A stretch of 48,900 nucleotides of DNA from Flavobacterium sp. (GCF_025352015.1 NZ_JANXUG010000059.1:1-48900), one strand, 5' to 3'. Shown: positions 1 through 11,306, counted from the first letter of the stretch. Translations and numbers: made by a program. Notes: generated by a model from the letters alone, not told the origin.

Positions 1-149
1 TTTCATATAGGTTTGATTCATCGTCAAAAAAAAAATATTAAAACAATTTAAAAAATAATTTTATGTAAGTTTTTTATAAATTAATTTATATAAAATATGT
101 ATTTTATCGATTATTTTATACTTTTAATCGATTATATTCAAAAATAATT

Positions 150-157
150 TAGTTTTG
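150..157 (+). promoter_or_regulatory. Candidate -7 promoter element of the adhesin gene
   Basis: TAGTTTTG matches the Bacteroidota -7 consensus TAnnTTTG and lies 70 bases before the adhesin ATG. No TTG is seen at the usual 17-23 base spacing upstream, so only half of the promoter is supported. The surrounding 227 bases are extremely A+T-rich and hold no other gene. Confidence 0.35.
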
Positions 158-227
158 AAATGTCAAATAAATTCAAAATGAAGTTGTACTGCTTCATTTA
201 AATAATAAATTAAAATAACTCTTTGTT

Positions 228-3200
228 ATGAAAAAATTATTACTTAAATCTGAAAAATTAATTCTAATAATCCTACTACTAATAGTTACTTTTATTGGTA
301 GAGGACAAACTCAAACCTACACAACCAATGGTACTTTTGTTACACCACTAGGAGTATCATCTATACAAGCCGAAGCTTATGGCGGCGGCGGTGGTGGTGG
401 TTATGGTGGTGGTGCAAACCAAAATGGCGGTGGCGGCGGTGGTGGCGGCGGTTATACAATATTTCCATACACTGTGGTACCTGGAACCTCATACGCAATA
501 ACTGTGGGAACTGGAGGAAGTGGTTCAACTGGCGGCAACGGTATAAATGGTACTTCTACAATAGCAACTTTTGCATCGGGAACAATAAATGCAACTGGTG
601 GTGCTTTTGGTAGAAGTTATGCAAATGGTGGTAATGGCGGTAACGGTGGTAATGGCACAAAAAACGGAGGTACAGGTGGTTCAGGGATTTCTACTGGTTC
701 AGGCGGTGGTGGTGGAGCAGCTGGTCCAACAAGCGGCGGTGGAAATGGAACTGTTACTATTGGCGGTACTGCAGGTGGTGGTTTCGCCGGAACTGGTGGA
801 AATGGTTCAAGTTTAAACGCAGCTACTGGTACAAATGGTAATACATATGGCGGCGGCGGCGGCGGCGGAACAAAAACTTCCAATGGCGGCAATGGTTCTG
901 GTGGCTATATGATTATAACTTACACCTGTCCAACTTATGCCCTAACTTCTGCACCAACTATTACTGGTCCTTTTTGTGGAACCTCAACAGCTGTAATGAC
1001 GCTCAAGTCTAACACTCTAACATCGGGAACGTATACTGTAACTTATAATCTTTCGGGGGCAACAACAGCAATTGGAAATACAGCCGTAATGAATTTTACT
1101 GCTGGAAGTCCAGGTACAGGAACTTTTACAACCCCAACTTTAAACGTTGGCACAACTACAATTCTTGTAACTAATCTATCTTCTTCCTACTGTACAAGTA
1201 CTATCTCATCAAATAATTCTATAAATGCATTTGTTTACAGTACTCCTACAGCGTCAGCTGGATCAGCAATTACTACGTGTTCTACTTCCGGTGCTGTGAA
1301 CATTACGGCTGGTTCTAGTGCGACTAATCAAAGTAGTGTAACTTGGACTTCAAGCGGTAGTGGTATGTTTACGAATGCTAATTCATTAACGCTTTGTACT
1401 TATAATCCAAGTGCTGCTGATATAGTATCAGGTAGTGTAACCTTAACATTGACGGCTTTTGGAAATGCTCCATGCGGAAATGTTACTTCGAGCAAAACGG
1501 TAACCATTAGTAATGCAATGACTGCAAATGCTGGAATTGCGCTCTCTACTTGTTCAACTTCTGGAGCAATCAATATCACTACAGGATCAAGTGCAACAAA
1601 TCAAACTAGCATTCTTTGGACTTCTAGTGGTTCAGGAACTTTTGTGAATCCTAATTCATTGACCACTTGTACTTACACGCCAAGTGCTGCTGATATAACA
1701 GCAGGGAGTGTAACCATAACTTTAACCGTATCAAATGCTGCTTGTCCTAATGTTACGGCATCAAAAACAATGACAATCTATTCCTTACCTACAGCGGTAG
1801 CGGGATCTGCAATAACTACTTGCTCTACTTCCGGTGCTGTGAACATTACGGCTGGTTCTAGTGCCACTAATCAAAGTAGTGTAACTTGGACTTCAAGTGG
1901 TTCAGGAACGTTTACCAATTCAAACTCTTTGACTCTTTGTACTTACAATCCAAGTGCTTTCGATATAGTATCAGGTAGTGTAACCTTAACATTGACGGCT
2001 TTTGGTAATGCTCCCTGTGGAAATGCAACTTCTACCAAAACAGTAACTATAAAAAATCCTATGCTTGTTGTTGCAGGATCAAATGTCACTACTTGCTCAA
2101 GCTCAGGAGCTGTCAATATTACATCAGGTTCTAGTGCGACTAATCAAACTAGCGTTACTTGGACCACAAGTGGAACTGGAACTTTTGTAAATCCAAATTC
2201 ATTAACTACTTGTACTTACACTCCAAGTGCTGCTGACATCTCATCAGGCAGTGTAACCTTAACGTTGACTGCTTCCAATGGAGGTTGTGCCAATGTTACT
2301 GCTACTAAAACTCTAACTATTACTGCTGCTTCTACAGCAGTTGCAGGAACACCTATAAATAGTTGTTCTACTTCCGGTGCTGTGAACATTACGGCTGGTT
2401 CTAGTGCTACTAATCAAACTAGTGTAACTTGGACTTCAAGTGGTTCAGGAACGTTTACCAATTCAAACTCTTTGACACTTTGTACTTACAATCCAAGTGC
2501 TGCTGATATTACTGCTGGTAGTGTAACATTAACCTTAACTGCTAGTGGAAATGCTCCTTGTGGGAATGCGACTTCTTCCAAAACATTGATGATTATAAAT
2601 GCTACGACTGCAATTGCTGGAAGCGCAATTACAACTTGTGCCACTACTGGTGCAGTAAACATTACTACTGGTTCGAGTGCAACAAATCAAACAAGTATCG
2701 CGTGGTCTTCAAGTGGTACTGGAACTTTTGCTAATGCTACTTCATTAACTGCTTGTACGTATACTCCAAGTGCCGCAGATATTACGGGTGGCAGCCTAAC
2801 ATTGACGTTAACATCTTTCGGAAACGCACCTTGTGGAAATGTAACCTCAACTAAAACATTGACCATTAATCCGCAAACAACTGCTATTGCAGGAACAGCT
2901 ATTACTGCTTGTTCGTCCGCTGGTTCAGTAAACATAACTACTGGTTCTAGTGCTACAAATCAAACAAGTATTAATTGGACTTCCAGTGGAACTGGAACTT
3001 TTGCCAATGCTACTTCATTAACAACTTGTACCTATACTCCGAGTGCTGCAGATATTACCGCTGGAAGCGTAACTTTGACATTAACGGCTTTAAATACTAC
3101 TTGTACTGCTACTTCTACTAAAACTATGACAATCATAAAAGCGGCTACTGCAGTTGCAGGAACTGCTATTACTACTTGTGCATCTGCAGGTACTCTTAAT

Positions 3201-6200
3201 ATTACTGCTGGGTCTAGTGCTACAAATCAAACAAGCATTATTTGGTCTTCTAATGGTGATGGAACTTTTAGTAATCCTACCTCATTAACAACCTGTACTT
3301 ACACTCCAGGTTCTGCCGATATTACGGGTGGTAGCGTAACTTTAACGTTAACTTCCTTTGCAAACGCTCCATGCGGAAATGTAATGTCAAGTAAAACATT
3401 GACTATTAATGCTCCAACGACAGCGATTGCGGGAACAGCAATAAATACTTGTTCAACATCTGGTGCCGTTAATATTACAGCGGGTTCTGGTGCGACTAAT
3501 CAAACTAGTGTATTGTGGTCAAGTAGCGGCACTGGTAGTTTTGCAAATGCGAATTCATTAACTAACTGTACCTATACTCCAAGTGCATCTGATATTGCTG
3601 CTGGAAATGTAACCTTAACACTTACAGCATTTAGTGCTTTATGCGCAAATGATACTTCAACAAAAACAGTAACAATTTACGCAACGCCTATAGTAACAGC
3701 TACTTTTCCTGGTTCAAGAACAGGAACGGGTACAGTTATCTTGGGAGCAAATTCATCTGTTGGAACTCTTTTATGGTATGCTGCTTCAAGTGGTGGTAGT
3801 AATTTAGGTTTTGGTACAAGTTTTACAACACCATCTATTTCAACTACTACTATATTTTATGTTGAAGCAGCTAATGGAACTTGTACTTCGACCCCTCGGT
3901 CGTCTGTAGTTGCAAGCGTAAATAATGCAACTATAAATGTAACAGGTAATGCTAGTGCCATTACAAATGGAAGTGTAGCAACTTCCACCACAAACTGGAC
4001 AGATTTTGGTTCTGCAAATGCCACACGAACATTTACTATAAATAATACTGGAGCTGGGATTTTGAGTTTAGGTGCTATTACTTTTTCTGGAGCCAATGCA
4101 AGTGAGTTTACTGTTACCACTGCTCCGAGTAATTCGATAGGTCCTTCTTCGAGTACTACTTTTGTTGTAACCTTTAATCCTACGGCAGCTGGAACAAGAA
4201 ATGCTTCTATATCTATTGTAAATAATGATACTAGTAATAACCCCTATGTTTTTGCGATAAAAGGAACTGGTGTTGTACAAGGAATTACTATACAAGGAAA
4301 CGCGGCAACCATTACAAATGGTGCAGCAACTACAACCACTGCTAACTGGACTGATTATAGTACTGTAACCAATACGAGAACTTTTACAATAACTAATTTA
4401 GGAAATATAGTATTAACTATAGGAGCTATAACTTTTACGGGAATTAACGCTTCGGAATTTACGATTCAAACTCCTCCAAGTTCCCCTATAGCAGCCAACG
4501 GCATTACAACTTTTACCGTATTATTTACGCCAACTGCTGCTGGAACAAGAAACGCTACTATTAGCATTGTTAACAATGATAGTACTAAAAATCCCTACAC
4601 ATTTGCTTTGAGTGGTACTGGTACACCTCAATTAAGCAGTGTAAAAGGAAACGCGACTACAATTACCTACGGTTCAACTACACCAACAACAGCCAATTGG
4701 ACTGATTTTAGCAACGTTACTGTGACCCGAACTTATACCATTTTCAACTCGGGAACAATTCCTTTATCTATTGGTGCCATTACTTTTACAGGAACTAATC
4801 CTGGTGATTTTTCTGTTCAAACAGCACCAAGTTCAGTTGTGCCAGCTTTAGGAAGCACCACTTTTACAATATTGTTTACTCCTGGTGCAATTGGGACACG
4901 AACTGCTGTACTTAATATTGCCAATGGAGATACTACTAAAAACCCTTTTTATTTCACTATTCAAGGAACTGGAGTAACCCAAGCAATCACAGTGAGTGGG
5001 AATGCTTCATCCATAACTAACGGTACAGCAACAACAACAACCGCAAATTGGACGGACTTCAGCACGGTTGCTAGCACGAGAACTTTTACAATAAATAATA
5101 CCGGTAATTTTCCCTTAACGATAGGCGCTATTAGTTTTATTGGAGCCAATGCCAGCGAATTTACAATTCAAACTGCACCTAGTTCTTCTGTTGCCGCTTT
5201 TGGAAGTACCACTTTCACAGTATTATTTACACCTACTGCAGCTGGTGTCCGCAATGCAACCATTAGAATCACAAATGGAGACAGCTCAAAAAATCCGTTT
5301 TCTTATGCTTTAAGTGGAACAGGTGGTACACTGGTAATGACAGTCGCCAATCCTAATGGTGTACTTATTGCAGATGGCGATGTCACTCCAACGGCTGCGA
5401 AACAAACCGATTTTGGAACAGTTTCTATTCAAAGTGGTTCGGTTACGGTGACGTATACTATAAAAAATACTGGTACCGGAACTTTATCTATTGGTGCTGC
5501 AACATTTACTGGGACAAATTCCGCAGATTTTTCTATGTCTGCTGCGCCAAGTGCGACACTTGCTGCTGGCGCAACTACCACGTTTCAAATAGATTTTAAT
5601 CCGATAGTAAAAGGAACCAAAACTGCAACTTTTGCCATAGTTACTAATGCAACGGGAATGAACCCATTTAATTTTGATATTACTGGAGTAGGAGTTCAAA
5701 CCTATGCAGATACTGATGGCGATGGTATTACCGACAACAAAGATTTAGATGACGATAACGATGGAATACTTGATGTTAGAGAACAAAGTGATGCCATAAG
5801 TTATCCGTTAAATAATTTATTAACGTATACTTTTTTAAATGAAACTTTTGGTGCTGGTCAAACAAAAGGTAAGATTAACATCAATATTCCTGGGGCTTCA
5901 ACAACTTCTTGTTACGAAGATAACATAACCACAAATGCTAATAGTTGTGCTACGAATTCTTCTGGCGTGCTAGATGACGGAGAATATTGTGTAAATTATA
6001 TCATCACAAACACCAACGGCGTTGCATCCGATCCAGAAAATATTCATAAAGATTTGGCTTGGACTGATCAAAGAGACCATACAGGAGATCTTTATGGCAG
6101 AATGGCTATATTTAATTCAGATAATACTGCCGGAACTTATTTTTATCAAGCAGTTATAAACGGGATACTTCCAAATACTCAAACAACTTTTGGTTTTTGG

Positions 6201-9200
6201 GTTATGAACCTCATGCGACAAGGAAATTTGGGAGCTACGATTAAACCAAATATTACTATTGAATTTAGAGATGTAACAGGAGCGACATTAATTGCGAGCT
6301 ACAACACTGGAGACATTGGCCGGTGTAACGCAGCAGACCCTTCAGACAATACATGTGGTCCAACATTGTCTAATTGGTTGAATTATACTACCACAGTTAA
6401 TTTAGGTAATATTACCGATTTTTTAATCAAAATCAGAAATAACGCCCCTGGCGGCGGCGGGAATGACTTTGCCATGGATGATATAAAAATTACGCAAATC
6501 TATGTAGATTCTGACGGTGATGGTATAGCCAATATCTTTGATTTAGACGATGAAAACGACGGTATTCCAGATATTGAAGAAGCGGGTTACAAAGCATACA
6601 GCAATAATACTTCTAAAATGGATCCAGGATTATGGGTTGACGCCAATGGAAATGGTGTTTTAGATGCCATCGATGCACAAATTGCAGGAGGTACCTATAT
6701 TATTCCTGATACTGACGGTGATGGTGTGCCAAATTATTTGGATTTAGATAGTGATAACGACTCATTTTTTGATATTGATGAAGCAGGATTGTCAAACGGT
6801 GACGGAGATATCAACGGAGATGGAAAAGGGGATTTAGTAGATACCGATAGAGACGGAATCTTAGATTTGAATGATAACTTCGTTGGTTTTGGTACAACCG
6901 CAAAATCTTATGCTCTTGATACAGACAGTAACGGAATACCCGATTATATGCAGTTAGATTCTAACAATGATGGTATAAAAGATATTCAAACAGGTTTATA
7001 TGCTAGTTTAGATGCTAACAACGATGGTAAAATCGATGGTTCAGTGGACGTAGACAAAGACGGAATACTGGACACTTTTGACACCAACACGACCGTTATT
7101 GGTTCGCCAAGAGACCTCAATAGAAAATTATATCTCGATTTTGATGGCAGAAATGATTATGCAGAAGACTCGCCTATTCTTGGTGGTTTACCTAACGCAA
7201 CTATAATGGCATGGATTGATATAAATAGCGCATTTAGTAGTGGAGGTGTTGTAGTGGGACAAGATAAATTTCAAATTAAAATTACCACCGTTAAAACACT
7301 TCAAGCTATGGTAAATGGTGTGCAATTAACATTTGCAACTCCTCTAACAGCTTCTCGATGGTATCATGTTGCAGCTACTTATGGTGGTGGTAATTTGACA
7401 CTCTATTTGAACGGAAAATTTGCCGCTTCTCAAGCAGTTTCTGGAAATATTGCAGCCGATCCGTCAAAACTCACATTGGGTAAAAATCCAATTGCCAACA
7501 ATTTTTATTTCAAAGGTAAAATTGATGAAGTTAGAATTTTTAATGCTGCATTAACTGCCTCTCAAGTGCAAAGAATGGTGTATCAAGAAATTCAAAATTC
7601 AGCTTCACAGGTTAGAGGCACCATTGTACCAAAAGATGTTAGTTCATTACCGTATTCCAATTTATTACGTTATTACAGAATGGATACTTACAAAGATGAC
7701 ATTGTTGATGATTTGACTACTTCTTCGATTGATATTGGTACAGGAATGAAATTGTACAACCATAAAGTTATTGCGGTACAGCAAGCTCCAATGCCATTTA
7801 CCACTTTAAGAACAGGAACATTTGCAACTGCTATTGATGATCCTACTAAAGACATCAGAGGATTGGATGCGACAGAGTTGGATTATTCAATCATTCAAGT
7901 GAAACACAATATAACTGATACTGCAAACAATGTAGATTTAGCCATGTTTGTTGATCCAGGTGTAACCATAAAAATGAATAATGATACCAAACTTCAAAAC
8001 GACTGGTACATAAAACTTGATGGTAAAATTGACCTAACAGGAAAATCCCAATTTGTGCAAACTGCAAATTCAGATTTGGACGTTACAAGTGCTGGTTCAC
8101 TGGAAAGAGATCAACAAGGACAAGCCAACAAATTTAATTATAACTATTGGTCTTCGCCTGTTAGCTCTATAAATAATACAACCATCAATCATGGGTTTAC
8201 AGTTGCTGGAGTGATGAAAGACGGAACAGATCCAAATAACATCCAGAATATTACTTGGACACCAGGAATAAATGGTTCGCCAACAACGCCTATGACTTTG
8301 AGCAGTTATTGGATATTTAAATTCCAAAACTCAACCAACAGTTATGCTAATTGGTCTTCTGTGGGTCAAAATGGTGCATTGCTTGCGGGTCAAGGATATA
8401 CAATGAAAGGATGCGGTGCTGCGACGCCAGATCAGAACTATACTTTTGTTGGCAAACCAAACAACGGGACAATTACCTCAACGGTAGGTCCTAATAACCT
8501 TAATTTATGTGGTAATCCTTATCCATCGGCACTTGATGCAGATCAGTTTATCAATGATAATTCGTTAAGTATCAAAGGTACATTATACATTTGGCAACAT
8601 TATAGTTCAAATACTTCTCACAATACTGGACTCTATCAAGGCGGTTACGCAACTTATACCAAAACGGGTGGTACTGCTCCTGTGGCTCCAGCTGGGGTTA
8701 GCGGATTAGGTTCGAGTAGTAAAACGCCAAATAGATTTATACCAGTGGGTCAAGGGTTTTTTGTAACGGGTACCGCTACTGGAGGAACTATTACATTCAA
8801 TAATGGGCAAAGATTATTTATAAAAGAAGATGATGTTGCCAATTCTTACACGATGTTCAGATCAGTAAATCCTACTGTTGCCAATTCAAATCCTGCCTTT
8901 AACAATGCGCCAGACAGTTTTGTTCAAGAACAATTTGCGAAATTACGATTGGGTTACAATTCTACCGATAACTTCCACCGACAAATATTGTTAGGTTTTA
9001 TGAACCAACATGCTACAGCCGGTTATGACAATGGTTACGATGCGATAAGCATTGAAACACTTACAAATGATATGTATTTCATCAACGGAACAGACAAATT
9101 AAATATTAATGGTGATGGTTATTTTAATGTAAATAATATATATCCGTTAGGGGTTAAAAACGCAACTGCTGGTAACGTTACTTTTGTTGTAGATGCAAAA

Positions 9201-9623
9201 GAAAATTTTGATGCTAATCAAGAAATATACATTTATGATAATGTCACAAACACTTACAATAGTGTAAAATCTAGTAGTTATCAAATTAATCTTCCTGCAG
9301 GAACTTATGACACAAGATTCTCGTTGAGATTTAAAAATTCAGCAGCTCTTGGAACAACCAATAATGAGGAAGATCAAGGCATTGCAGTAATACATTCACA
9401 ATCAGACAACATGATTACTATTAAAAATGAACTGCAAGAAGTAACGGTAAAATCTGTTTTATTATTTAATTTATTAGGACAAAAAGTAACCGATTGGACA
9501 ATAGGTAACCAAAATCAAGCCGATATTAAGTTGCAAGTTTCAGACTTAAGTACAGGAACTTACATAGTAAAAGTACTTACAGATGGTGGTGCTATTACTA
9601 AAAAAATATTGGTTAAAAACTAA
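228..9623 (+). CDS. Giant T9SS-secreted multidomain surface adhesin
   Basis: 3131-aa secreted surface protein, probably adhesive; no catalytic domain is recognised. A hydrophobic signal peptide covers about residues 1-28. Residues 52-225 are a glycine-rich head with runs of six to nine Gly. Residues 337-1151 hold nine tandem units of about 90 aa, most with three Cys and sharing the motif SGSVTLTLT; a related non-repeat segment follows to about 1235. Residues 1235-1823 hold five choice-of-anchor D (ASPM/HYDIN-like) domains with the motif GAITF.G.N..(E/D)F. Calcium-type thrombospondin-3 repeats (DTDGDG, DSDGDG, DLDDDNDG) lie at 1826-1855 and 2094-2288. A LamG/concanavalin-like domain covers about 2303-2455. 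The last 75 residues form a type A T9SS sorting domain (LFNLLGQKV, then LSTGTYIVKV, ending KKILVKN), so export by the Por machinery and surface anchoring are expected. It is transcribed alone and ends at a strong terminator. Confidence 0.93.
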   Translation: MKKLLLKSEKLILIILLLIVTFIGRGQTQTYTTNGTFVTPLGVSSIQAEAYGGGGGGGYGGGANQNGGGGGGGGGYTIFPYTVVPGTSYAITVGTGGSGSTGGNGINGTSTIATFASGTINATGGAFGRSYANGGNGGNGGNGTKNGGTGGSGISTGSGGGGGAAGPTSGGGNGTVTIGGTAGGGFAGTGGNGSSLNAATGTNGNTYGGGGGGGTKTSNGGNGSGGYMIITYTCPTYALTSAPTITGPFCGTSTAVMTLKSNTLTSGTYTVTYNLSGATTAIGNTAVMNFTAGSPGTGTFTTPTLNVGTTTILVTNLSSSYCTSTISSNNSINAFVYSTPTASAGSAITTCSTSGAVNITAGSSATNQSSVTWTSSGSGMFTNANSLTLCTYNPSAADIVSGSVTLTLTAFGNAPCGNVTSSKTVTISNAMTANAGIALSTCSTSGAINITTGSSATNQTSILWTSSGSGTFVNPNSLTTCTYTPSAADITAGSVTITLTVSNAACPNVTASKTMTIYSLPTAVAGSAITTCSTSGAVNITAGSSATNQSSVTWTSSGSGTFTNSNSLTLCTYNPSAFDIVSGSVTLTLTAFGNAPCGNATSTKTVTIKNPMLVVAGSNVTTCSSSGAVNITSGSSATNQTSVTWTTSGTGTFVNPNSLTTCTYTPSAADISSGSVTLTLTASNGGCANVTATKTLTITAASTAVAGTPINSCSTSGAVNITAGSSATNQTSVTWTSSGSGTFTNSNSLTLCTYNPSAADITAGSVTLTLTASGNAPCGNATSSKTLMIINATTAIAGSAITTCATTGAVNITTGSSATNQTSIAWSSSGTGTFANATSLTACTYTPSAADITGGSLTLTLTSFGNAPCGNVTSTKTLTINPQTTAIAGTAITACSSAGSVNITTGSSATNQTSINWTSSGTGTFANATSLTTCTYTPSAADITAGSVTLTLTALNTTCTATSTKTMTIIKAATAVAGTAITTCASAGTLNITAGSSATNQTSIIWSSNGDGTFSNPTSLTTCTYTPGSADITGGSVTLTLTSFANAPCGNVMSSKTLTINAPTTAIAGTAINTCSTSGAVNITAGSGATNQTSVLWSSSGTGSFANANSLTNCTYTPSASDIAAGNVTLTLTAFSALCANDTSTKTVTIYATPIVTATFPGSRTGTGTVILGANSSVGTLLWYAASSGGSNLGFGTSFTTPSISTTTIFYVEAANGTCTSTPRSSVVASVNNATINVTGNASAITNGSVATSTTNWTDFGSANATRTFTINNTGAGILSLGAITFSGANASEFTVTTAPSNSIGPSSSTTFVVTFNPTAAGTRNASISIVNNDTSNNPYVFAIKGTGVVQGITIQGNAATITNGAATTTTANWTDYSTVTNTRTFTITNLGNIVLTIGAITFTGINASEFTIQTPPSSPIAANGITTFTVLFTPTAAGTRNATISIVNNDSTKNPYTFALSGTGTPQLSSVKGNATTITYGSTTPTTANWTDFSNVTVTRTYTIFNSGTIPLSIGAITFTGTNPGDFSVQTAPSSVVPALGSTTFTILFTPGAIGTRTAVLNIANGDTTKNPFYFTIQGTGVTQAITVSGNASSITNGTATTTTANWTDFSTVASTRTFTINNTGNFPLTIGAISFIGANASEFTIQTAPSSSVAAFGSTTFTVLFTPTAAGVRNATIRITNGDSSKNPFSYALSGTGGTLVMTVANPNGVLIADGDVTPTAAKQTDFGTVSIQSGSVTVTYTIKNTGTGTLSIGAATFTGTNSADFSMSAAPSATLAAGATTTFQIDFNPIVKGTKTATFAIVTNATGMNPFNFDITGVGVQTYADTDGDGITDNKDLDDDNDGILDVREQSDAISYPLNNLLTYTFLNETFGAGQTKGKININIPGASTTSCYEDNITTNANSCATNSSGVLDDGEYCVNYIITNTNGVASDPENIHKDLAWTDQRDHTGDLYGRMAIFNSDNTAGTYFYQAVINGILPNTQTTFGFWVMNLMRQGNLGATIKPNITIEFRDVTGATLIASYNTGDIGRCNAADPSDNTCGPTLSNWLNYTTTVNLGNITDFLIKIRNNAPGGGGNDFAMDDIKITQIYVDSDGDGIANIFDLDDENDGIPDIEEAGYKAYSNNTSKMDPGLWVDANGNGVLDAIDAQIAGGTYIIPDTDGDGVPNYLDLDSDNDSFFDIDEAGLSNGDGDINGDGKGDLVDTDRDGILDLNDNFVGFGTTAKSYALDTDSNGIPDYMQLDSNNDGIKDIQTGLYASLDANNDGKIDGSVDVDKDGILDTFDTNTTVIGSPRDLNRKLYLDFDGRNDYAEDSPILGGLPNATIMAWIDINSAFSSGGVVVGQDKFQIKITTVKTLQAMVNGVQLTFATPLTASRWYHVAATYGGGNLTLYLNGKFAASQAVSGNIAADPSKLTLGKNPIANNFYFKGKIDEVRIFNAALTASQVQRMVYQEIQNSASQVRGTIVPKDVSSLPYSNLLRYYRMDTYKDDIVDDLTTSSIDIGTGMKLYNHKVIAVQQAPMPFTTLRTGTFATAIDDPTKDIRGLDATELDYSIIQVKHNITDTANNVDLAMFVDPGVTIKMNNDTKLQNDWYIKLDGKIDLTGKSQFVQTANSDLDVTSAGSLERDQQGQANKFNYNYWSSPVSSINNTTINHGFTVAGVMKDGTDPNNIQNITWTPGINGSPTTPMTLSSYWIFKFQNSTNSYANWSSVGQNGALLAGQGYTMKGCGAATPDQNYTFVGKPNNGTITSTVGPNNLNLCGNPYPSALDADQFINDNSLSIKGTLYIWQHYSSNTSHNTGLYQGGYATYTKTGGTAPVAPAGVSGLGSSSKTPNRFIPVGQGFFVTGTATGGTITFNNGQRLFIKEDDVANSYTMFRSVNPTVANSNPAFNNAPDSFVQEQFAKLRLGYNSTDNFHRQILLGFMNQHATAGYDNGYDAISIETLTNDMYFINGTDKLNINGDGYFNVNNIYPLGVKNATAGNVTFVVDAKENFDANQEIYIYDNVTNTYNSVKSSSYQINLPAGTYDTRFSLRFKNSAALGTTNNEEDQGIAVIHSQSDNMITIKNELQEVTVKSVLLFNLLGQKVTDWTIGNQNQADIKLQVSDLSTGTYIVKVLTDGGAITKKILVKN
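1236..3680 (+). repeat. Nine ~270-bp in-gene tandem repeats with an A/B alternation
   Basis: Nine coding repeats of about 90 aa inside the adhesin. Units 1, 3, 5, 6 and 8 carry the motif NAPCGN near their end (type A). Units 2, 4, 7 and 9 have other Cys-containing loops (type B). The order is A-B-A-B-A-A-B-A-B. An identical 40-base block occurs at 1281-1320, 1824-1863 and 2367-2406, exactly 543 bases apart each time, so the recent copying unit is the dimer. This fits growth by unequal crossing over or gene conversion of dimers. Confidence 0.85.
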
Positions 9624-9663
9624 TTTTATTTTGCTTTTTATTTGACACTAAACTGCATTTATT

Positions 9664-9689
9664 AAAAAATCCCCACCTGGGGATTTTTT
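9664..9689. terminator. Bidirectional terminator between adhesin and hisS
   Basis: Perfect 12-bp inverted repeat, AAAAAATCCCCA and TGGGGATTTTTT, separated by CC. The A-run and T-run on the two sides make it work as an intrinsic terminator on both strands. It serves the adhesin (plus) and hisS (minus), which converge here. Confidence 0.9.
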
Positions 9690-9764
9690 GTTTTTATCAT
9701 TACCAATTCGAGCACTTTTATATTTTAATTAAGAGAAAATTGTATTACGCTGCTGTAACTTTTT

Positions 9765-11123
9765 TTAGGAAAGTTTAGCAATGAAGTTTTCAAGATTCAT
9801 TTGAAGTTGTTCTCCTGTCTGCGTGTCTTTTATAATAAAACTAGAGCCTATTATTTCCTTAACTACAAAACGGATATTTCTTTTTTCTGCATATTTGAAT
9901 TGCTTTTCAATCTTGGCAGCATCAGGATATATCTCTGCTTTAATATTTTGAGTTCGTAAGGTTTTAATAATTTTCATTGCTTCAAAAGTAGGGCTTTCGC
10001 CAAAATTAAAAAACAAAACTTTTGTTGCATTTGTAACTGTTTCTGGGAATAAATTCAGTTCTTCGAGCACTAAATAAATTCTGTCCAATCCAAACGAAAT
10101 CCCTACACCACTCATGTCTTTCAACCCGAAAATTCCAGTCAAATCATCATACCTTCCCCCGCCACCTATAGAACCCATTGCAATACCTTGTGGAGGTGAA
10201 ACTTCAAAAATTGCTCCAGTGTAATAATTCAGTCCGCGAGCCAAAGTAACATCTAAATCTAAAAATGCTTTTTGCAAACCCAAAGTCGTAACATTGTCAC
10301 AAATAAAACGCAACTCTTCTATTCCTTGCTTTCCTATCTCTGAAGTAGCTAGTAATACCGAAAGTTTTTCCAGTTTATCTTGAATAGTTCCCGTGAAACT
10401 GAACAACGGCTGCACTTTTTGTAATGCTGCTTCCGAAATTCCTCTTTCTATCATTTCTTTTCTTACGCCATCCTCTCCTATCTTGTCGAGTTTGTCCAAA
10501 GCGACTGTAAAATCTATTAATTTATCTGTTGCGCCAATTACTTCTGCAATTCCTGATAATATTTTTCGGTTGTTAATTTTAATCGTAACGCCGTTTAATC
10601 CCAGTTCAGCAAAAACAGCATCATACAATTGCACCAACTCTACTTCTTGCCACAACGATGTAGAACCAACCACGTCTGCATCGCACTGATAAAACTCTCT
10701 AAATCTACCTTTTTGCGGACGATCGGCACGCCAAACGGGTTGAATTTGGTAGCGTTTAAAAGGAAACACAATTTCATTTTGATGTTGCACCACATAACGC
10801 GCAAAAGGCACAGTTAGGTCATAACGCAGCGCTTTTTCGGATATTTTTGCTGATAATTTTTTGTAATTAATTTTTTGCAATTCTTCAGTCGAAACTTCTT
10901 CCAAATAATCTCCTGAATTCAATATCTTAAAAATCAAACGATCGCCTTCTTCCCCATATTTACCCATCAGGGTTTCCGAGTTTTCAAACGACGGTGTCTC
11001 TATAGGTTGGTAACCAAAATTATCAAAATGGTTTCGCATAATCGCAATAATATAATTACGTTTAGCAACCTCTGCTGGTGAAAAATCTCTTGTCCCTTTT
11101 GGAATAGTTGGTTTTGAAGCCAT
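9765..11123 (-). CDS. hisS: Histidyl-tRNA synthetase
   Basis: Class II aminoacyl-tRNA synthetase that charges tRNA-His in the cytoplasm. The 452 aa are near the normal length. Motif 2 is seen as [12 protein letters not shown], the histidine-binding loop as [12 protein letters not shown], the glycine-rich stretch as [11 protein letters not shown], and motif 3 as [11 protein letters not shown]. The N-terminal start (KGTRDFSP) and the class II signature [10 protein letters not shown] are typical. A C-terminal anticodon-binding domain follows, from about residue 350. The gene is monocistronic on the minus strand, divergent from the permease at 11307 and convergent with the adhesin. The product is essential, and nothing in the frame is broken. 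Confidence 0.97.
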   Translation of the reverse strand: MASKPTIPKGTRDFSPAEVAKRNYIIAIMRNHFDNFGYQPIETPSFENSETLMGKYGEEGDRLIFKILNSGDYLEEVSTEELQKINYKKLSAKISEKALRYDLTVPFARYVVQHQNEIVFPFKRYQIQPVWRADRPQKGRFREFYQCDADVVGSTSLWQEVELVQLYDAVFAELGLNGVTIKINNRKILSGIAEVIGATDKLIDFTVALDKLDKIGEDGVRKEMIERGISEAALQKVQPLFSFTGTIQDKLEKLSVLLATSEIGKQGIEELRFICDNVTTLGLQKAFLDLDVTLARGLNYYTGAIFEVSPPQGIAMGSIGGGGRYDDLTGIFGLKDMSGVGISFGLDRIYLVLEELNLFPETVTNATKVLFFNFGESPTFEAMKIIKTLRTQNIKAEIYPDAAKIEKQFKYAEKRNIRFVVKEIIGSSFIIKDTQTGEQLQMNLENFIAKLS

Positions 11124-11149
11124 GAATTAATTATGAATTAAAAATTACT

Positions 11150-11214
11150 AATTACGAGTTATTATAATTAGAAAAGGAAAATAATTCGTAATTCCCAAAT
11201 CGTAACTCGTAATT
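11150..11214. repeat. 12-bp inverted repeat between hisS and the permease
   Basis: The arms AATTACGAGTTA (11150-11161) and TAACTCGTAATT (11203-11214) are perfect reverse complements around a 41-base centre, which itself contains a further AATTCGTAATT. They lie in the divergent intergenic region. The role is unknown: possibly an operator, or one copy of an AT-rich dispersed palindrome. Confidence 0.5.
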
Positions 11215-11306
11215 TACTCGCAAATATCTTATTTTTTAAAACTAATTTCTGCAAACAAGAGAATATTCTTGTAACAAAAAATGTAAATTAGTGTCAAATT
11301 ACGACC

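Noticed and set aside
617..892. Antisense frame of Pro/Val-rich sequence opposite the glycine-rich region
   Set aside because: It is the reverse of GGN codons and has no family features; the adhesin frame explains it.
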